From contig NZ_AP022565.1 in assembly GCF_010727325.1 (NCBI RefSeq), positions 248,001-312,000 of the forward strand: a stretch of DNA of 64,000 bases. Reading direction: 5' to 3'. The notes below the pieces were generated by a model. It made no database searches and had not been told where the DNA came from. It worked only from the letters and a program-made list of their open reading frames with translations. A program made the position numbers and the translations under genes. This document shows, in pieces, positions 8,530 through 16,824 of this stretch. The stretch is from Mycolicibacterium alvei (lineage in GTDB: Bacteria > Actinomycetota > Actinomycetes > Mycobacteriales > Mycobacteriaceae). Positions within the stretch are counted from its first letter, which is position 1. Each line of letters opens with the position of its first letter.

Positions 8530-9659
8530 GCGCACGACCGGCCGGGGTGCCGTTGGCCGACGTAATCGCCGCCTTGGACGCGGCGTACCCGCCGCACCTG
8601 GCCCACGATTGGGACTCGGTCGGGTTGGTGTGCGGTGACCCCGACGAAACCGTCGAATCGGTGACGATCGCGGTCGACGCGACCGAAGCCGTGATCGACG
8701 AGGTGCCCGAGCGCGGTCTGCTGCTGGCCCACCACCCACTGCTGCTGCGCGGCGTGGACACGGTGGCCGCCGACACCGCCAAGGGCGCCCTGATCCACCG
8801 GCTGATCCGTACCGGAAGGGCCCTGTTCACCGCCCACACGAACGCGGATGCCGCGTCGCCCGGAGTATCCGATGCCCTGGCCGAAGCGCTGGGTCTGACC
8901 GTCGAGGCGGTGCTGTCGCCTGCGGCGCCGGGTCCTGATCTGGACAAATGGGTGGTGTTCGTGCCGGCCGCGCACACGGCGAGAGTGCGGGCGGCATTGT
9001 TCGACGCCGGGGCCGGGCGTATCGGGGACTACTCGCACTGCAGTTGGAGCGTGCCCGGTACCGGGCAGTTCCTGCCGCACGACGGGGCCGCCCCGTCCAT
9101 CGGCGAGGTGGGCACCGTCGAGCAGGTGGCCGAGGATCGGGTGGAGGTGATCGCGCCCTCGCGGCTGCGCGCCACCATCCTGTCCGCCCTGCGGGCCGCT
9201 CATCCCTACGAGGAACCGGCCTTCGACATCATCGCGCTGGCGCCGATTCCCGGCGACGTGGGAATCGGCCGGATCGGACTCCTGGACCGGCCAGAGCCGT
9301 TGTCGGCCTTCGCCTCCCGGGTACGGGCTGCGCTGCCGGCCACCTCGTGGGGGGTGCGGACCTCGGGGGATCCCGACGCCATGGTGTCGCGGGTCGCGGT
9401 GTGCGGGGGAGCGGGCGACTCACTGCTGGGCACGGTGGCCCGGGCCGACGTACAGGCTTACGTCACATCGGATCTACGGCACCATCCCGCCGATGAGCAC
9501 CGACGCGCCTCACCGGTCGCACTCGTCGATGTGGCGCACTGGGCCACCGAGTTCCCCTGGTGCGCCCAGGCTGCCGGAGTGCTGCACGGGCAGTTCGGTG
9601 ACGCACTTGCGGTGCGGGTGTCGTCGGTGCGCACCGACCCGTGGAACGTCGAGTGCTGA
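8526..9659 (+). CDS. Nif3-like dinuclear metal centre protein
   Basis: A 377-residue Nif3/YbgI (DUF34) family protein, often annotated as GTP cyclohydrolase I type 2-like, with real function unsettled. Metal ligands are visible in [11 protein letters not shown] and [20 protein letters not shown], and near the C-terminus in [12 protein letters not shown] followed by [11 protein letters not shown]. The central part holds the PII-like insert seen in long family members ([20 protein letters not shown] ... [10 protein letters not shown]). The start overlaps the cobC stop as ATGA. The M. tuberculosis counterpart is Rv2230c (379 residues). Confidence 0.88.
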   Translation: MSARPAGVPLADVIAALDAAYPPHLAHDWDSVGLVCGDPDETVESVTIAVDATEAVIDEVPERGLLLAHHPLLLRGVDTVAADTAKGALIHRLIRTGRALFTAHTNADAASPGVSDALAEALGLTVEAVLSPAAPGPDLDKWVVFVPAAHTARVRAALFDAGAGRIGDYSHCSWSVPGTGQFLPHDGAAPSIGEVGTVEQVAEDRVEVIAPSRLRATILSALRAAHPYEEPAFDIIALAPIPGDVGIGRIGLLDRPEPLSAFASRVRAALPATSWGVRTSGDPDAMVSRVAVCGGAGDSLLGTVARADVQAYVTSDLRHHPADEHRRASPVALVDVAHWATEFPWCAQAAGVLHGQFGDALAVRVSSVRTDPWNVEC

Positions 9660-9714
9660 CCCGCGGTAAACGTATCAACGCAGAACAATCCCATAGCTAC
9701 ATGAAAGTCAGGGC

Positions 9715-10443
9715 ATGAAAGCCGAAGTAAAACAACAACGTTCGCTTCTCGCGCTGACCGAGGTCGATGCCGAACTCGGGCGCCTCGAACACCGTGTCAA
9801 GCACCTGGCCGAACAGCAGAAGCTAGACGAGGCGCAGGCCGAGTACGCCGCCGCGGGCGACGGGGTGGGCGTTCTGGGTATCGCCCTGGAAGACCTGGAA
9901 GCCCAGGTGGCCAAGCTCGAGAGCGAGATCGACTCGGTCCGTCAGCGTGCGGACCGCGACCGCAAGCTGATCGACGGAGGCACGGTCGGCGCCAAGCAGG
10001 TAGCCGAGATCCAGCATGAGCTGGAAACCTTGCAGCGCAGGCAATCCAGCCTGGAGGACTCTCTGCTGGAACTCATGGAACGCCGTGAGGAACTGACGGG
10101 GCAGCAGGCCGAGGCGTCGCAGCGCATCGAGGACCTGCAGACCGCGCTGTCGGCGGCACAGCAGGCCCGCGATGCCGCACTGGTGGAAATCGACCAGGCC
10201 AAGCATCAGGCGGTGACTCGCCGTGCAGGTCTGGTCGGTCTGATCGATCCCGCACTCGTGGATCTCTACGAACGGCAGCGGTCCCGCGGCGGGGCGGGGG
10301 CCGGGCTGCTGCAGGGCCGGCGCTGCGGTGCCTGCCGGATCGAGATCGACCGCGGCGAGAGTGCCCGGATCGCCGCGGCCGCCGAGGACGACGTACTGCG
10401 CTGCCCCGAGTGCGGGGCAATCCTGTTGAGGTTCACGCAGTGA
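9715..10443 (+). CDS. Coiled-coil zinc-ribbon protein
   Basis: A 242-residue protein with a long antiparallel coiled coil (about residues 15-180, heptad-like Leu/Ala and Glu/Gln-rich) and a C-terminal C4 zinc ribbon, with CGACRIEI and later CPECGAILL supplying the four Cys. This matches the C4-type zinc-ribbon family (Rv2229c in M. tuberculosis), whose members are thought to bind nucleic acid. Its stop overlaps the GTG of the RNase H gene as GTGA, so the two are coupled. Exact role unknown. Confidence 0.85.
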   Translation: MKAEVKQQRSLLALTEVDAELGRLEHRVKHLAEQQKLDEAQAEYAAAGDGVGVLGIALEDLEAQVAKLESEIDSVRQRADRDRKLIDGGTVGAKQVAEIQHELETLQRRQSSLEDSLLELMERREELTGQQAEASQRIEDLQTALSAAQQARDAALVEIDQAKHQAVTRRAGLVGLIDPALVDLYERQRSRGGAGAGLLQGRRCGACRIEIDRGESARIAAAAEDDVLRCPECGAILLRFTQ

Positions 10444-11519
10444 AGGTTCTCGTCGAGGCCGACGGCGGGTCCCGGGGAAATCCCGGACCGGCGGGCTACG
10501 GCGCGGTGGTGTTCGATGCCGAGCGCACCACGGTATTGGCCGAACGTAAGGAAGCGATCGGCCGAGCCACCAACAACGTCGCCGAATACCGCGGCCTGAT
10601 CGCAGGTTTGGAGGCCGCCGCCGAACTCGGCGCGGCCGAGGTGGCGGTGTCGATGGATTCCAAGCTCATCGTGGAACAGATGTCGGGGCGCTGGAAGGTC
10701 AAGCATCCCGACCTGATTCCGCTGCAGCGCCGAGCGGCCGAGCTGGCCGCGGGTTTCGGTCGGATCAGCTACTCGTGGATTCCGCGGGAGCGCAACAGCC
10801 ATGCCGACCGGCTGGCCAACGAGGCCATGGACGCAGCCGCGGGCATCGTCGATGAGAAACCCGCAGCCGAGGTCGCGCCGTCCGCACCTGGGTGGACCGG
10901 TGCCACCGGATCGCCCACCCGGCTGTTGCTGCTGCGCCACGGCCAGACCGAATTATCCATCTCCCGGCGTTATTCGGGGCGTGGCAATCCGGCGCTGACC
11001 GAAGAGGGGCGCAGGCAGGCCGACGCCGCCGCGCGCTATCTGGGGGCACGCGGGGGCGTCGCGGCAGTCATCAGCTCGCCGTTGGGGCGGGCGTTCGAGA
11101 CGGCTACGGCGGCGGGCAAGGCTCTCGGAGTCGATGTCCGTGTCGACGATGACCTGATCGAGACGGACTTCGGCGAATGGGAAGGATTGACGTTCACCGA
11201 AGCCGCGCAACGGGATCCGGAACTCCACCGGCGCTGGCTGCGTGATACCAGCGTCGAGCCGCCCGGTGGCGAGAGCTTCGATGCCGTCGCCCACCGGGTC
11301 AGTCGGGCTCGCAACCGGATCATCGCCGAGTACGGTGCCGCAACGGTTCTCGTGGTTTCGCACGTGACGCCGATCAAGACCATCCTGCGGCTGGCGCTGG
11401 ACGCCGGTGCGGGCATCCTGTACCGGCTGCACCTGGATCTGGCCTCGCTGTCGATCGCCGAGTTCTACGCAGACGGTGGTTCATCGGTTCGGCTGGTGAA
11501 CCAGACCGGCTACCTGTAG
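10440..11519 (+). CDS. Bifunctional RNase HI / acid phosphatase
   Basis: A two-domain protein of 359 residues. Residues 1-140 form type I RNase H, with the first catalytic Asp in EADGGSRGNPGPAGYGAVV, the Glu in NNVAEYRGLIAGLEAA and the Asp in VSMDSKLIVEQMSGRW; this part cuts RNA in RNA-DNA hybrids. Residues about 165-359 form a histidine phosphatase (LLLLRHGQTELS with the phospho-acceptor His, later VVSHVTPIKT). The M. tuberculosis counterpart Rv2228c has both activities and its phosphatase resembles alpha-ribazole phosphatase CobC of enterics, which would suit the neighbouring cobalamin genes. Start is GTG overlapping the previous stop. Confidence 0.92.
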   Translation: MKVLVEADGGSRGNPGPAGYGAVVFDAERTTVLAERKEAIGRATNNVAEYRGLIAGLEAAAELGAAEVAVSMDSKLIVEQMSGRWKVKHPDLIPLQRRAAELAAGFGRISYSWIPRERNSHADRLANEAMDAAAGIVDEKPAAEVAPSAPGWTGATGSPTRLLLLRHGQTELSISRRYSGRGNPALTEEGRRQADAAARYLGARGGVAAVISSPLGRAFETATAAGKALGVDVRVDDDLIETDFGEWEGLTFTEAAQRDPELHRRWLRDTSVEPPGGESFDAVAHRVSRARNRIIAEYGAATVLVVSHVTPIKTILRLALDAGAGILYRLHLDLASLSIAEFYADGGSSVRLVNQTGYL

Positions 11520-11520
11520 G

Positions 11521-12102
11521 TCAGGCGTGCAGGTGTAGTTGCTCGCCGTGCGGGCCCAGGATGGTGATGGCCTCCACCGGGCCGTCGACCACCCCGAACC
11601 AGTGCGGTGTCCACGTCGAGAATTCCACGGCCTCACCAGGATTGACGACGAAGTCCTGCTCGCCCAGCATCAGGCGCAGTTGCCCGGACAGCACGTACAT
11701 CCAGTCGCGACCCTCGTGGACGGGTAATTCGGCGGGCGGCTTGCGACGCTTGGCGCTGATCCGGATCTTGTAGGCGTGCAGGCCGGCGGCCGGGCCCTGT
11801 CGGGTCAGCGGCCAGTAGGTGATGTCGTGGTGGGTGTGTGAGCTGCCGGTGACCCGGGGGTCCTCGGCCTGCGGTGTGCGCAGCAACTCATCGGTGGTCA
11901 CCGACAGGGCGGCGGCCAGGCGGGGCAGGTGGTCCAGAGCCAGTCGACGTTTGCCCGATTCCAGCCGGCTCAGCGTGGAGACGTCGATCTGTGCGCGGCG
12001 GGCGACGTCCTCCAGGGTGAGCCCGCGTTGGGTCCGCAACTCGCGCAGACGGCTGCGGACCAGGGCGTCGATGTCCTCAGGTTGGGCGACATTTGCCTTC
12101 AT
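11521..12102 (-). CDS. XRE-family regulator with C-terminal cupin domain
   Basis: A 193-residue one-component regulator. Residues about 14-75 form a helix-turn-helix (LEDVARRAQIDVSTLSRLESG as recognition region) and about 115-190 a cupin (HEGRDWMYVLSGQLRLMLG, then VNPGEAVEFSTWTPHW). Such proteins bind a small ligand in the cupin barrel to control a neighbouring gene. The start is the ATG at 12100-12102, lying inside the palindrome ATTTGCC-N5-GGCAAAT. It is divergent from the oxidoreductase/methyltransferase gene at 12150, its likely target, and ends one base from the RNase H gene. The ligand is unknown. Confidence 0.85.
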   Translation of the reverse strand: MKANVAQPEDIDALVRSRLRELRTQRGLTLEDVARRAQIDVSTLSRLESGKRRLALDHLPRLAAALSVTTDELLRTPQAEDPRVTGSSHTHHDITYWPLTRQGPAAGLHAYKIRISAKRRKPPAELPVHEGRDWMYVLSGQLRLMLGEQDFVVNPGEAVEFSTWTPHWFGVVDGPVEAITILGPHGEQLHLHA

Positions 12103-12139
12103 GGCAAATGAGCTTGGCACTTTGCCATGTATTGGGCAA
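12091..12139. promoter_or_regulatory. Putative operator array between XRE-cupin and oxidoreductase genes
   Basis: Two inverted repeats with the same half-site lie in the 47-bp divergent gap and over the regulator's start codon. ATTTGCC (12091-12097) pairs with GGCAAAT (12103-12109), and TTGCC (12122-12126) pairs with GGCAA (12135-12139). A third arrangement, TGGCA-N3-TGCCA, spans 12115-12127. Left half-sites are 29-30 bp apart, close to three helical turns, as expected for cooperative binding of a dimeric regulator. Confidence 0.5.
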
Positions 12140-12149
12140 GCTCGAAGAC

Positions 12150-13703
12150 ATGGACAACATCTGGGATTGCGTCGTCATCGGCGGCGGGGCCGCCGGCTTG
12201 AGTGCGGCGCTGGTGCTGGGCCGGGCCCGGCGCCGCGTGCTGCTGGTCGACGCAGGAGATCAGAGCAACCTCGCCGCACCCGGAATCGGCGGGCTGCTCG
12301 GCAGCGATGGCCTCCCGCCCGCTGAGCTTTACTCCGCGGGCCGCGCCGAGTTGGCTGCCTACCCCACGGTCGAGGTGCGTACCGGCGAGGTCGTCATCGG
12401 CGAGCCGGGTTTCGTGCTCGAGCTGGCCGACGGCACCCGCGAGCACACCCGGACGGTGCTGCTGGCCACCGGCATGGAGTACCGGGGGCCGAACATCTCC
12501 GGGCTCGAAGGGCTCTGGGGTACTTCGGTTTTCCACTGCCCGTTCTGCCACGGCTGGGAGATGCGTGATGCGCCGGTTGCCGTCATCGCGCAGGGGGACC
12601 GCGCCGTGCACTCGGCGTTGATGATGCGCGGCTGGACTGAGGACCTGGTGGTGCTCACGAACGGGGACAGCGGCCTGGCCGAAGCGCAGGTCAAGCAGTT
12701 GGACGCGGTCGGCATCGGCGTCGACGAACGTCCGATCGCCCGATTCATCGCCGATGACGGCGAACTGACTGCGGTGGAGTTCACCGACGGCGCCCGACTG
12801 GCCCGGCGCGGGGCGCTCGTCGCTGCGACACTGCACCAACGCTCGCCGCTGGCTGCGCAACTCGGCGCCGTCTCGGCGCCCGGGCCAGTCGCCGCGGATG
12901 CGCTCGTCGTCGACGCGTTCGCCCGCACCTCGGTGCCCGGGGTGTTCGCCGCGGGCGACCTCGGTGCCCAGATACCTCAGGTGGCCACGGCGGTGGCGTC
13001 GGGCAGTCAGGTCGGTGCCGCCGTCGTGCAACACCTGCTCGGCGAGGACGTCGGGCTGCCGGTGCCGCCGTGGCCCGCCCAGACCGCCGTCACCGCCCAG
13101 TACTGGGAACGGCACTACGGGCAGCGCGGCCGCATCTGGAGTGGCCGCGTCAACGCCCAGCTGGCAAAGATCGCCGCGGACCTGCCCGCCGGCCGGGCTC
13201 TCGATCTGGGCTGCGGCGAGGGCGGTGACTCCGTGTGGTTGGCCGAACAGGGCTGGCAGGTCACGGGAGTCGACGTCTCCGACACCGCGCTCGCCCGCGC
13301 CGTCGCCGCAGCGCAGGACCGCGGCGTGGCGGATCGGGCCAGCTTTGAACGTCACGACCTGTCCGAGAGCCTGCCCGACGGGCGCTTCGATCTGGTCTCG
13401 GCTCAGTTCCTGCAGTCACCGATCGCCATGGACCGCGCCGGGGTGCTGCGTCGTGCCGCCGGGGCGGTGGCCGAGGGCGGTCTGCTGGTCATCGTCGATC
13501 ACGGGGCCGCCCCGGCCTGGGCCCCCGCGCACGTCCAGAAGTTCGCCTTCCCCAGCGCCGACGACGTCGTCGACTCGCTCAACCTCGATGACGCGCACTG
13601 GGAACGCATCCGGGTGGGCACCGACGAGCGGGAGGCGACCGGCCCGGACGGGCAGCACGGCACCCTGATCGACAACGTGATGGTGCTGCGACGTCGGGGC
13701 TAG
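12150..13703 (+). CDS. Thioredoxin-reductase-like FAD oxidoreductase fused to SAM methyltransferase
   Basis: A 517-residue fusion. Residues 1-310 form a two-dinucleotide-binding flavoprotein: FAD motif VVIGGGAAGLSAA near the start, the redox pair Cys130-Pro-Phe-Cys133 followed by HGWE, and a second FAD segment VPGVFAAGDLGAQIPQVATA. Residues about 317-517 form a class I methyltransferase with motif I LDLGCGEG (351-358) and the acidic residue ending GVDVSD. The CxxC-His-Gly context recalls dithiol oxidases of the GliT/HlmI type more than classical thioredoxin reductase; that is inference. RefSeq-type annotations of such bifunctional proteins exist in actinobacteria, but I know of no defined substrate. 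It is probably regulated by the divergent XRE-cupin protein. Confidence 0.85.
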   Translation: MDNIWDCVVIGGGAAGLSAALVLGRARRRVLLVDAGDQSNLAAPGIGGLLGSDGLPPAELYSAGRAELAAYPTVEVRTGEVVIGEPGFVLELADGTREHTRTVLLATGMEYRGPNISGLEGLWGTSVFHCPFCHGWEMRDAPVAVIAQGDRAVHSALMMRGWTEDLVVLTNGDSGLAEAQVKQLDAVGIGVDERPIARFIADDGELTAVEFTDGARLARRGALVAATLHQRSPLAAQLGAVSAPGPVAADALVVDAFARTSVPGVFAAGDLGAQIPQVATAVASGSQVGAAVVQHLLGEDVGLPVPPWPAQTAVTAQYWERHYGQRGRIWSGRVNAQLAKIAADLPAGRALDLGCGEGGDSVWLAEQGWQVTGVDVSDTALARAVAAAQDRGVADRASFERHDLSESLPDGRFDLVSAQFLQSPIAMDRAGVLRRAAGAVAEGGLLVIVDHGAAPAWAPAHVQKFAFPSADDVVDSLNLDDAHWERIRVGTDEREATGPDGQHGTLIDNVMVLRRRG

Positions 13704-13767
13704 GTTGTGTGTCTGGTGAACAGCTTGAGGCGCAGGGCCATTCACATTGAATAGACCGGCTCTATAT

Positions 13768-13835
13768 CGAGGATCGCTGCTCAATGGTGACCTCGATCCT
13801 CGGTGTAGACACCCCAATGCCCAAATGTGGGTGTC
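13768..13835. terminator. Two hairpins between convergent genes
   Basis: CGAGGATCG (13768-13776) and CGATCCTCG (13794-13802) form a perfect 9-bp stem with a 17-nt loop; GACACCC (13808-13814) and GGGTGTC (13829-13835) form a perfect 7-bp stem. They fill the gap between the oxidoreductase gene (+) and the VOC gene (-) and probably stop both transcripts. No long T-run follows, as is common in mycobacteria. Confidence 0.55.
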
Positions 13836-13845
13836 CGGACCAGGC

Positions 13846-14265
13846 CTAGTCGGTGCGCTGGGTCAGCCGGATGCTGTTGCCCGACGGGTCGCGGAAACCG
13901 GAGTCGATGCCGTAGGGCATCTGATTCGGTGGCTCGGTGAACTCGACGCCGCGCGCGGTCAGTTCCTCGTAACTCTTCTGGCAGTCATCGGTGGTCAGAA
14001 ACACCGTGCCGGCGAAGCCTTTTGCGGTCAGATCGAGGACCTGGGTGCGGGTGTTCTCATCCATCACCGGCTCCCCGGGAACCGCCATCAGCACGATGCC
14101 CACTTCGTCCTGACCGGGCGGGCCGACCGTGACCCATCGGAAGGCGCCCATCTCCTCCGGGAACGAAACATCTTCGCGCACTTCCATTCCGACCTTCTCG
14201 GTCCAGAATTTCAGGGCGACTTCCTGATCGTGAACCCACAGGTGGGTGTATGCGATTTTCATCAT
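13846..14265 (-). CDS. VOC family protein
   Basis: A 139-residue VOC-superfamily protein: YTHLWVHDQEVALKFWTEKVG at the start (first ligand His), the middle FLTTDDCQKSYEELTARGVEF and the C-terminal FRDPSGNSIRLTQR. Here the last family Glu is replaced by Arg in S-I-R-L, so it may bind without metal-dependent catalysis. It lies after the AraC-type regulator on the same strand, ten bases away. A TAGCGT box (14273-14278, minus strand) ends seven bases before the ATG, suggesting its own leaderless promoter inside the end of the AraC gene. Confidence 0.8.
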   Translation of the reverse strand: MMKIAYTHLWVHDQEVALKFWTEKVGMEVREDVSFPEEMGAFRWVTVGPPGQDEVGIVLMAVPGEPVMDENTRTQVLDLTAKGFAGTVFLTTDDCQKSYEELTARGVEFTEPPNQMPYGIDSGFRDPSGNSIRLTQRTD

Positions 14266-14272
14266 GGGTCTG

Positions 14273-14278
14273 ACGCTA
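14273..14278 (-). promoter_or_regulatory. -10 element for leaderless VOC gene
   Basis: TAGCGT on the minus strand ends seven bases before the ATG at 14265. It overlaps the last codons of the upstream AraC-type gene. Confidence 0.45.
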
Positions 14279-14728
14279 CGTTCGGTCCGGCCCCGCCGTC
14301 TTCTCCGTTTGTGCTGTCTTGGCTCTACCGGAATGCGGGCGCCGGGTGTCGCGCGCCAGGATGCAACTGGGCACCGGGGCGCGCAGCATGGCCGGCGGCA
14401 GGCTCGCCCGGTACGCCGCAGGCGGTTTGCCGTACACCCGCGCGAAGTTGGTGGTGAACGAACCGACGCTGTGCAGGCCGACCATCACGCAGATGTCGGC
14501 CACCGACCGGTCGGTGTTGCGCAGCAGGGCGGCGGCCCGCTCCAGGCGCCGGCTCTGCAGGTAGGCCCGCGGAGACTCACCGAAAGTGCGGGTGAACATC
14601 CGGCTGAAGTGGGCCCGCGACAACCCGGCGGCGGACGCGAGGTCGTCGACGGTGATCGGATCCGCGTAACGGGCGTCCGCGAGATCCTTCGCGCGGAGCA
14701 GATAGCGTGCCGGTGGCACCTGGACCAT
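14276..14728 (-). CDS. AraC-family transcriptional regulator
   Basis: A 150-residue protein consisting of little more than the AraC DNA-binding domain: two helix-turn-helix units, VDDLASAAGLSRAHFSRMF and VADICVMVGLHSVGSFTTNF, followed by the FARVYGKPPAAYR signature. There is no ligand-binding domain, and the last 35 residues are a basic Arg/Thr-rich tail. The ATG at 14726-14728 is supported by a TACCCT box seven bases upstream. It is followed by the VOC gene, its likely partner, and its 5' end almost touches rnpB on the other strand. Confidence 0.85.
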   Translation of the reverse strand: MVQVPPARYLLRAKDLADARYADPITVDDLASAAGLSRAHFSRMFTRTFGESPRAYLQSRRLERAAALLRNTDRSVADICVMVGLHSVGSFTTNFARVYGKPPAAYRASLPPAMLRAPVPSCILARDTRRPHSGRAKTAQTEKTAGPDRT

Positions 14729-14735
14729 GCAAATA

Positions 14736-14745
14736 AGGGTACGGT
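14736..14745. promoter_or_regulatory. Overlapping divergent -10 elements, AraC gene and rnpB
   Basis: On the minus strand TACCCT (14736-14741) ends seven bases before the AraC ATG. On the plus strand TACGGT (14740-14745) ends seven bases before the predicted 5' end of RNase P RNA at 14753. The two hexamers share two base pairs, so polymerase cannot occupy both at once. Confidence 0.5.
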
Positions 14746-14752
14746 GATCAGC

Positions 14753-15150
<398 letters not shown>

Positions 15151-15163
15151 CGCAACCGGGCCC

Positions 15164-16663
15164 CTAGTGGGTCTTACGGACGGCCTTGTCCAGCTTCTTG
15201 AGTGCATCGTCCAGCAACGCCCGGGACTGCTGGGCGGTGTCGTGCTCCCGTTGATAGAGCAGCCCGTAGGTGAAGGTGTCCTCACCGGCGGCATGTGCGG
15301 CATCGGCCTGAGTACTCAGATGCGCCTTGCTCACCACACTGTCCTGGTGGTCGCCCAGCAAGGTCTGGATGTACTTCGCCCGATCGGACACCTTGTCTGC
15401 CCCGGTGGCCGCCGCGGTGTAACGAAGCCGCTTGGCGCCCTTACGAATCCGGTGCAGCGCCTCGTCCTTCTCCTCGGTGCTGGCATCCTCGGCCGCCACC
15501 GCCTTGGCAGTCTTGGCGGCCTTGCGAACCCGCTTGTAGGCGGCGTCGATGGTCACGGAAGGCGCAGAGGCGTCGGCAGATTCCGGTTTTTCGGTGCTGA
15601 CCAACTCCTCCAGTGCGTCCAGCAGCCGGAAGTAGCGCGGCGATCGCATCGCCAGCAGCGAACGTCGCCAGCCCGCGGTGTAGCGGCGGTTGGCGCCCTC
15701 GACCAGGCGCTGGCGCACCGGGCCGCGAATCAGCTCGGCGGGCATCTCGTCGAGTGCGCGTTGATAGCGCTCGCCCAGCACCTCGGCGTCGCGGGCCACC
15801 CCCAGCACCGCGGCCAAGGCCCGCAGCTCGTCGAGCACCCAGACGTTGTCGTCGTCCAGTCCGAACGAGTCCCTGGATTCCTGCAGCAGGCTGCGGATCT
15901 TGCGGGTCGTCACCCGCAGCTGATGTACCGAGTCGTAGGCATCGGCACGTACCGCACGGTCCCACAGCAGTAGCGCCTCGATCTGCTCGGCGATGGCTCG
16001 GTGCACCGGATCGGCCGGGGGAGTCGGTGCCGGGAGCTGATCGGTGCCCAGCACCTTGGCCAGCTTCGAACCGTGTCCGGCCGGCACCGCCCCGGCATCC
16101 GCCAGCCGATTCGACAGTCGATCCATCAGATCGTCGGGCACGTCGGCAGTGAGCAGCTCCAGCTCCCATTCCCGCCAGCTCTGTTTATCGGCCTCCCCGC
16201 CCGTGGTCGATGCCGTGACCCGGTCATCACAGAACTCGGCCAGGCCGATGCCGTCGGCTCCGCGCAGCACCTCCACGCTGCGCTGGGTGCTGATCCGGGC
16301 GACCGGGGACAGCGGCCGGTCCCGGACGATCGCCAGCACGATGTCCCGCAGATCCTCGGGCACGGTATCGGTTGCCGCGCCCAGCGGGGTGCGGACCTCG
16401 GTGCGGGTGTCGACACCGGCCGGTAGCTTCAGATGCCAGCCCGCGTCGTTGCCGCCGGTGCGGCGCCTCAGCGTGATGCGGTGCGCGGCAAGGCCGCGAT
16501 CCGGGGTGTCGAAATACACCGCATCCAGATGCTGGATTTCCGTGCGTGCCACCTCGGTGACGGCCGACAATCCCTCGAACGACGGTGAGACGGTGGTTTC
16601 GGTGACCGCGAACTTCCGCTCGATTTCGGTGTACCTGGCGGTCTTCGATTTACCGGGGGCCAT
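15164..16663 (-). CDS. CYTH and CHAD domain protein
   Basis: A 499-residue protein. The N-terminal CYTH domain (about 11-200) shows the defining ExExK as E13-I-E15-R-K17 and binds triphosphate groups and metal in a beta-tunnel. The C-terminal CHAD domain (about 215-490) is helical with conserved His and basic residues (SVHQLRVTTRKIRSLLQ, later LHRIRKGAKRLRYTA) and binds inorganic polyphosphate in studied members. This suggests a polyphosphate or triphosphate role; the enzymatic activity is not certain. ATG at 16661-16663 with AAGGTG upstream; longer reading frames to 16717 are not needed. Counterpart of Rv2226. Confidence 0.9.
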   Translation of the reverse strand: MAPGKSKTARYTEIERKFAVTETTVSPSFEGLSAVTEVARTEIQHLDAVYFDTPDRGLAAHRITLRRRTGGNDAGWHLKLPAGVDTRTEVRTPLGAATDTVPEDLRDIVLAIVRDRPLSPVARISTQRSVEVLRGADGIGLAEFCDDRVTASTTGGEADKQSWREWELELLTADVPDDLMDRLSNRLADAGAVPAGHGSKLAKVLGTDQLPAPTPPADPVHRAIAEQIEALLLWDRAVRADAYDSVHQLRVTTRKIRSLLQESRDSFGLDDDNVWVLDELRALAAVLGVARDAEVLGERYQRALDEMPAELIRGPVRQRLVEGANRRYTAGWRRSLLAMRSPRYFRLLDALEELVSTEKPESADASAPSVTIDAAYKRVRKAAKTAKAVAAEDASTEEKDEALHRIRKGAKRLRYTAAATGADKVSDRAKYIQTLLGDHQDSVVSKAHLSTQADAAHAAGEDTFTYGLLYQREHDTAQQSRALLDDALKKLDKAVRKTH

Positions 16664-16811
16664 AGTCACCTTCGCTGTGCACCGGAGGCGGGAGATCGGA
16701 TGGCACCAGCGTGCCATATTCGGGTAGGCGCCACGACCGGTGTCTGATCACAGCAACATCAAGACTTGTCGCTTCCCGACTGTGCCCTCGATCAGGTCTG
16801 CGCGCGTCTCC

Positions 16812-16817
16812 TACTGT
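16812..16817 (+). promoter_or_regulatory. -10 element for leaderless tetR-type gene
   Basis: TACTGT ends seven bases before the ATG at 16825 and supports that start over the ATG at 16837. Confidence 0.45.
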
Positions 16818-16824
16818 TGCTGAC

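Noticed and set aside
9701..9718. Five-codon upstream frame (ATG at 9701) ending over the start of the zinc-ribbon gene
   Set aside because: Too short to support and with no ribosome-binding site; may be chance. It could matter only if leader translation were shown.
12099..13355. 418-codon minus-strand frame opposite the oxidoreductase/methyltransferase gene
   Set aside because: Antisense shadow; the plus-strand protein has clear FAD, CxxC and SAM motifs.
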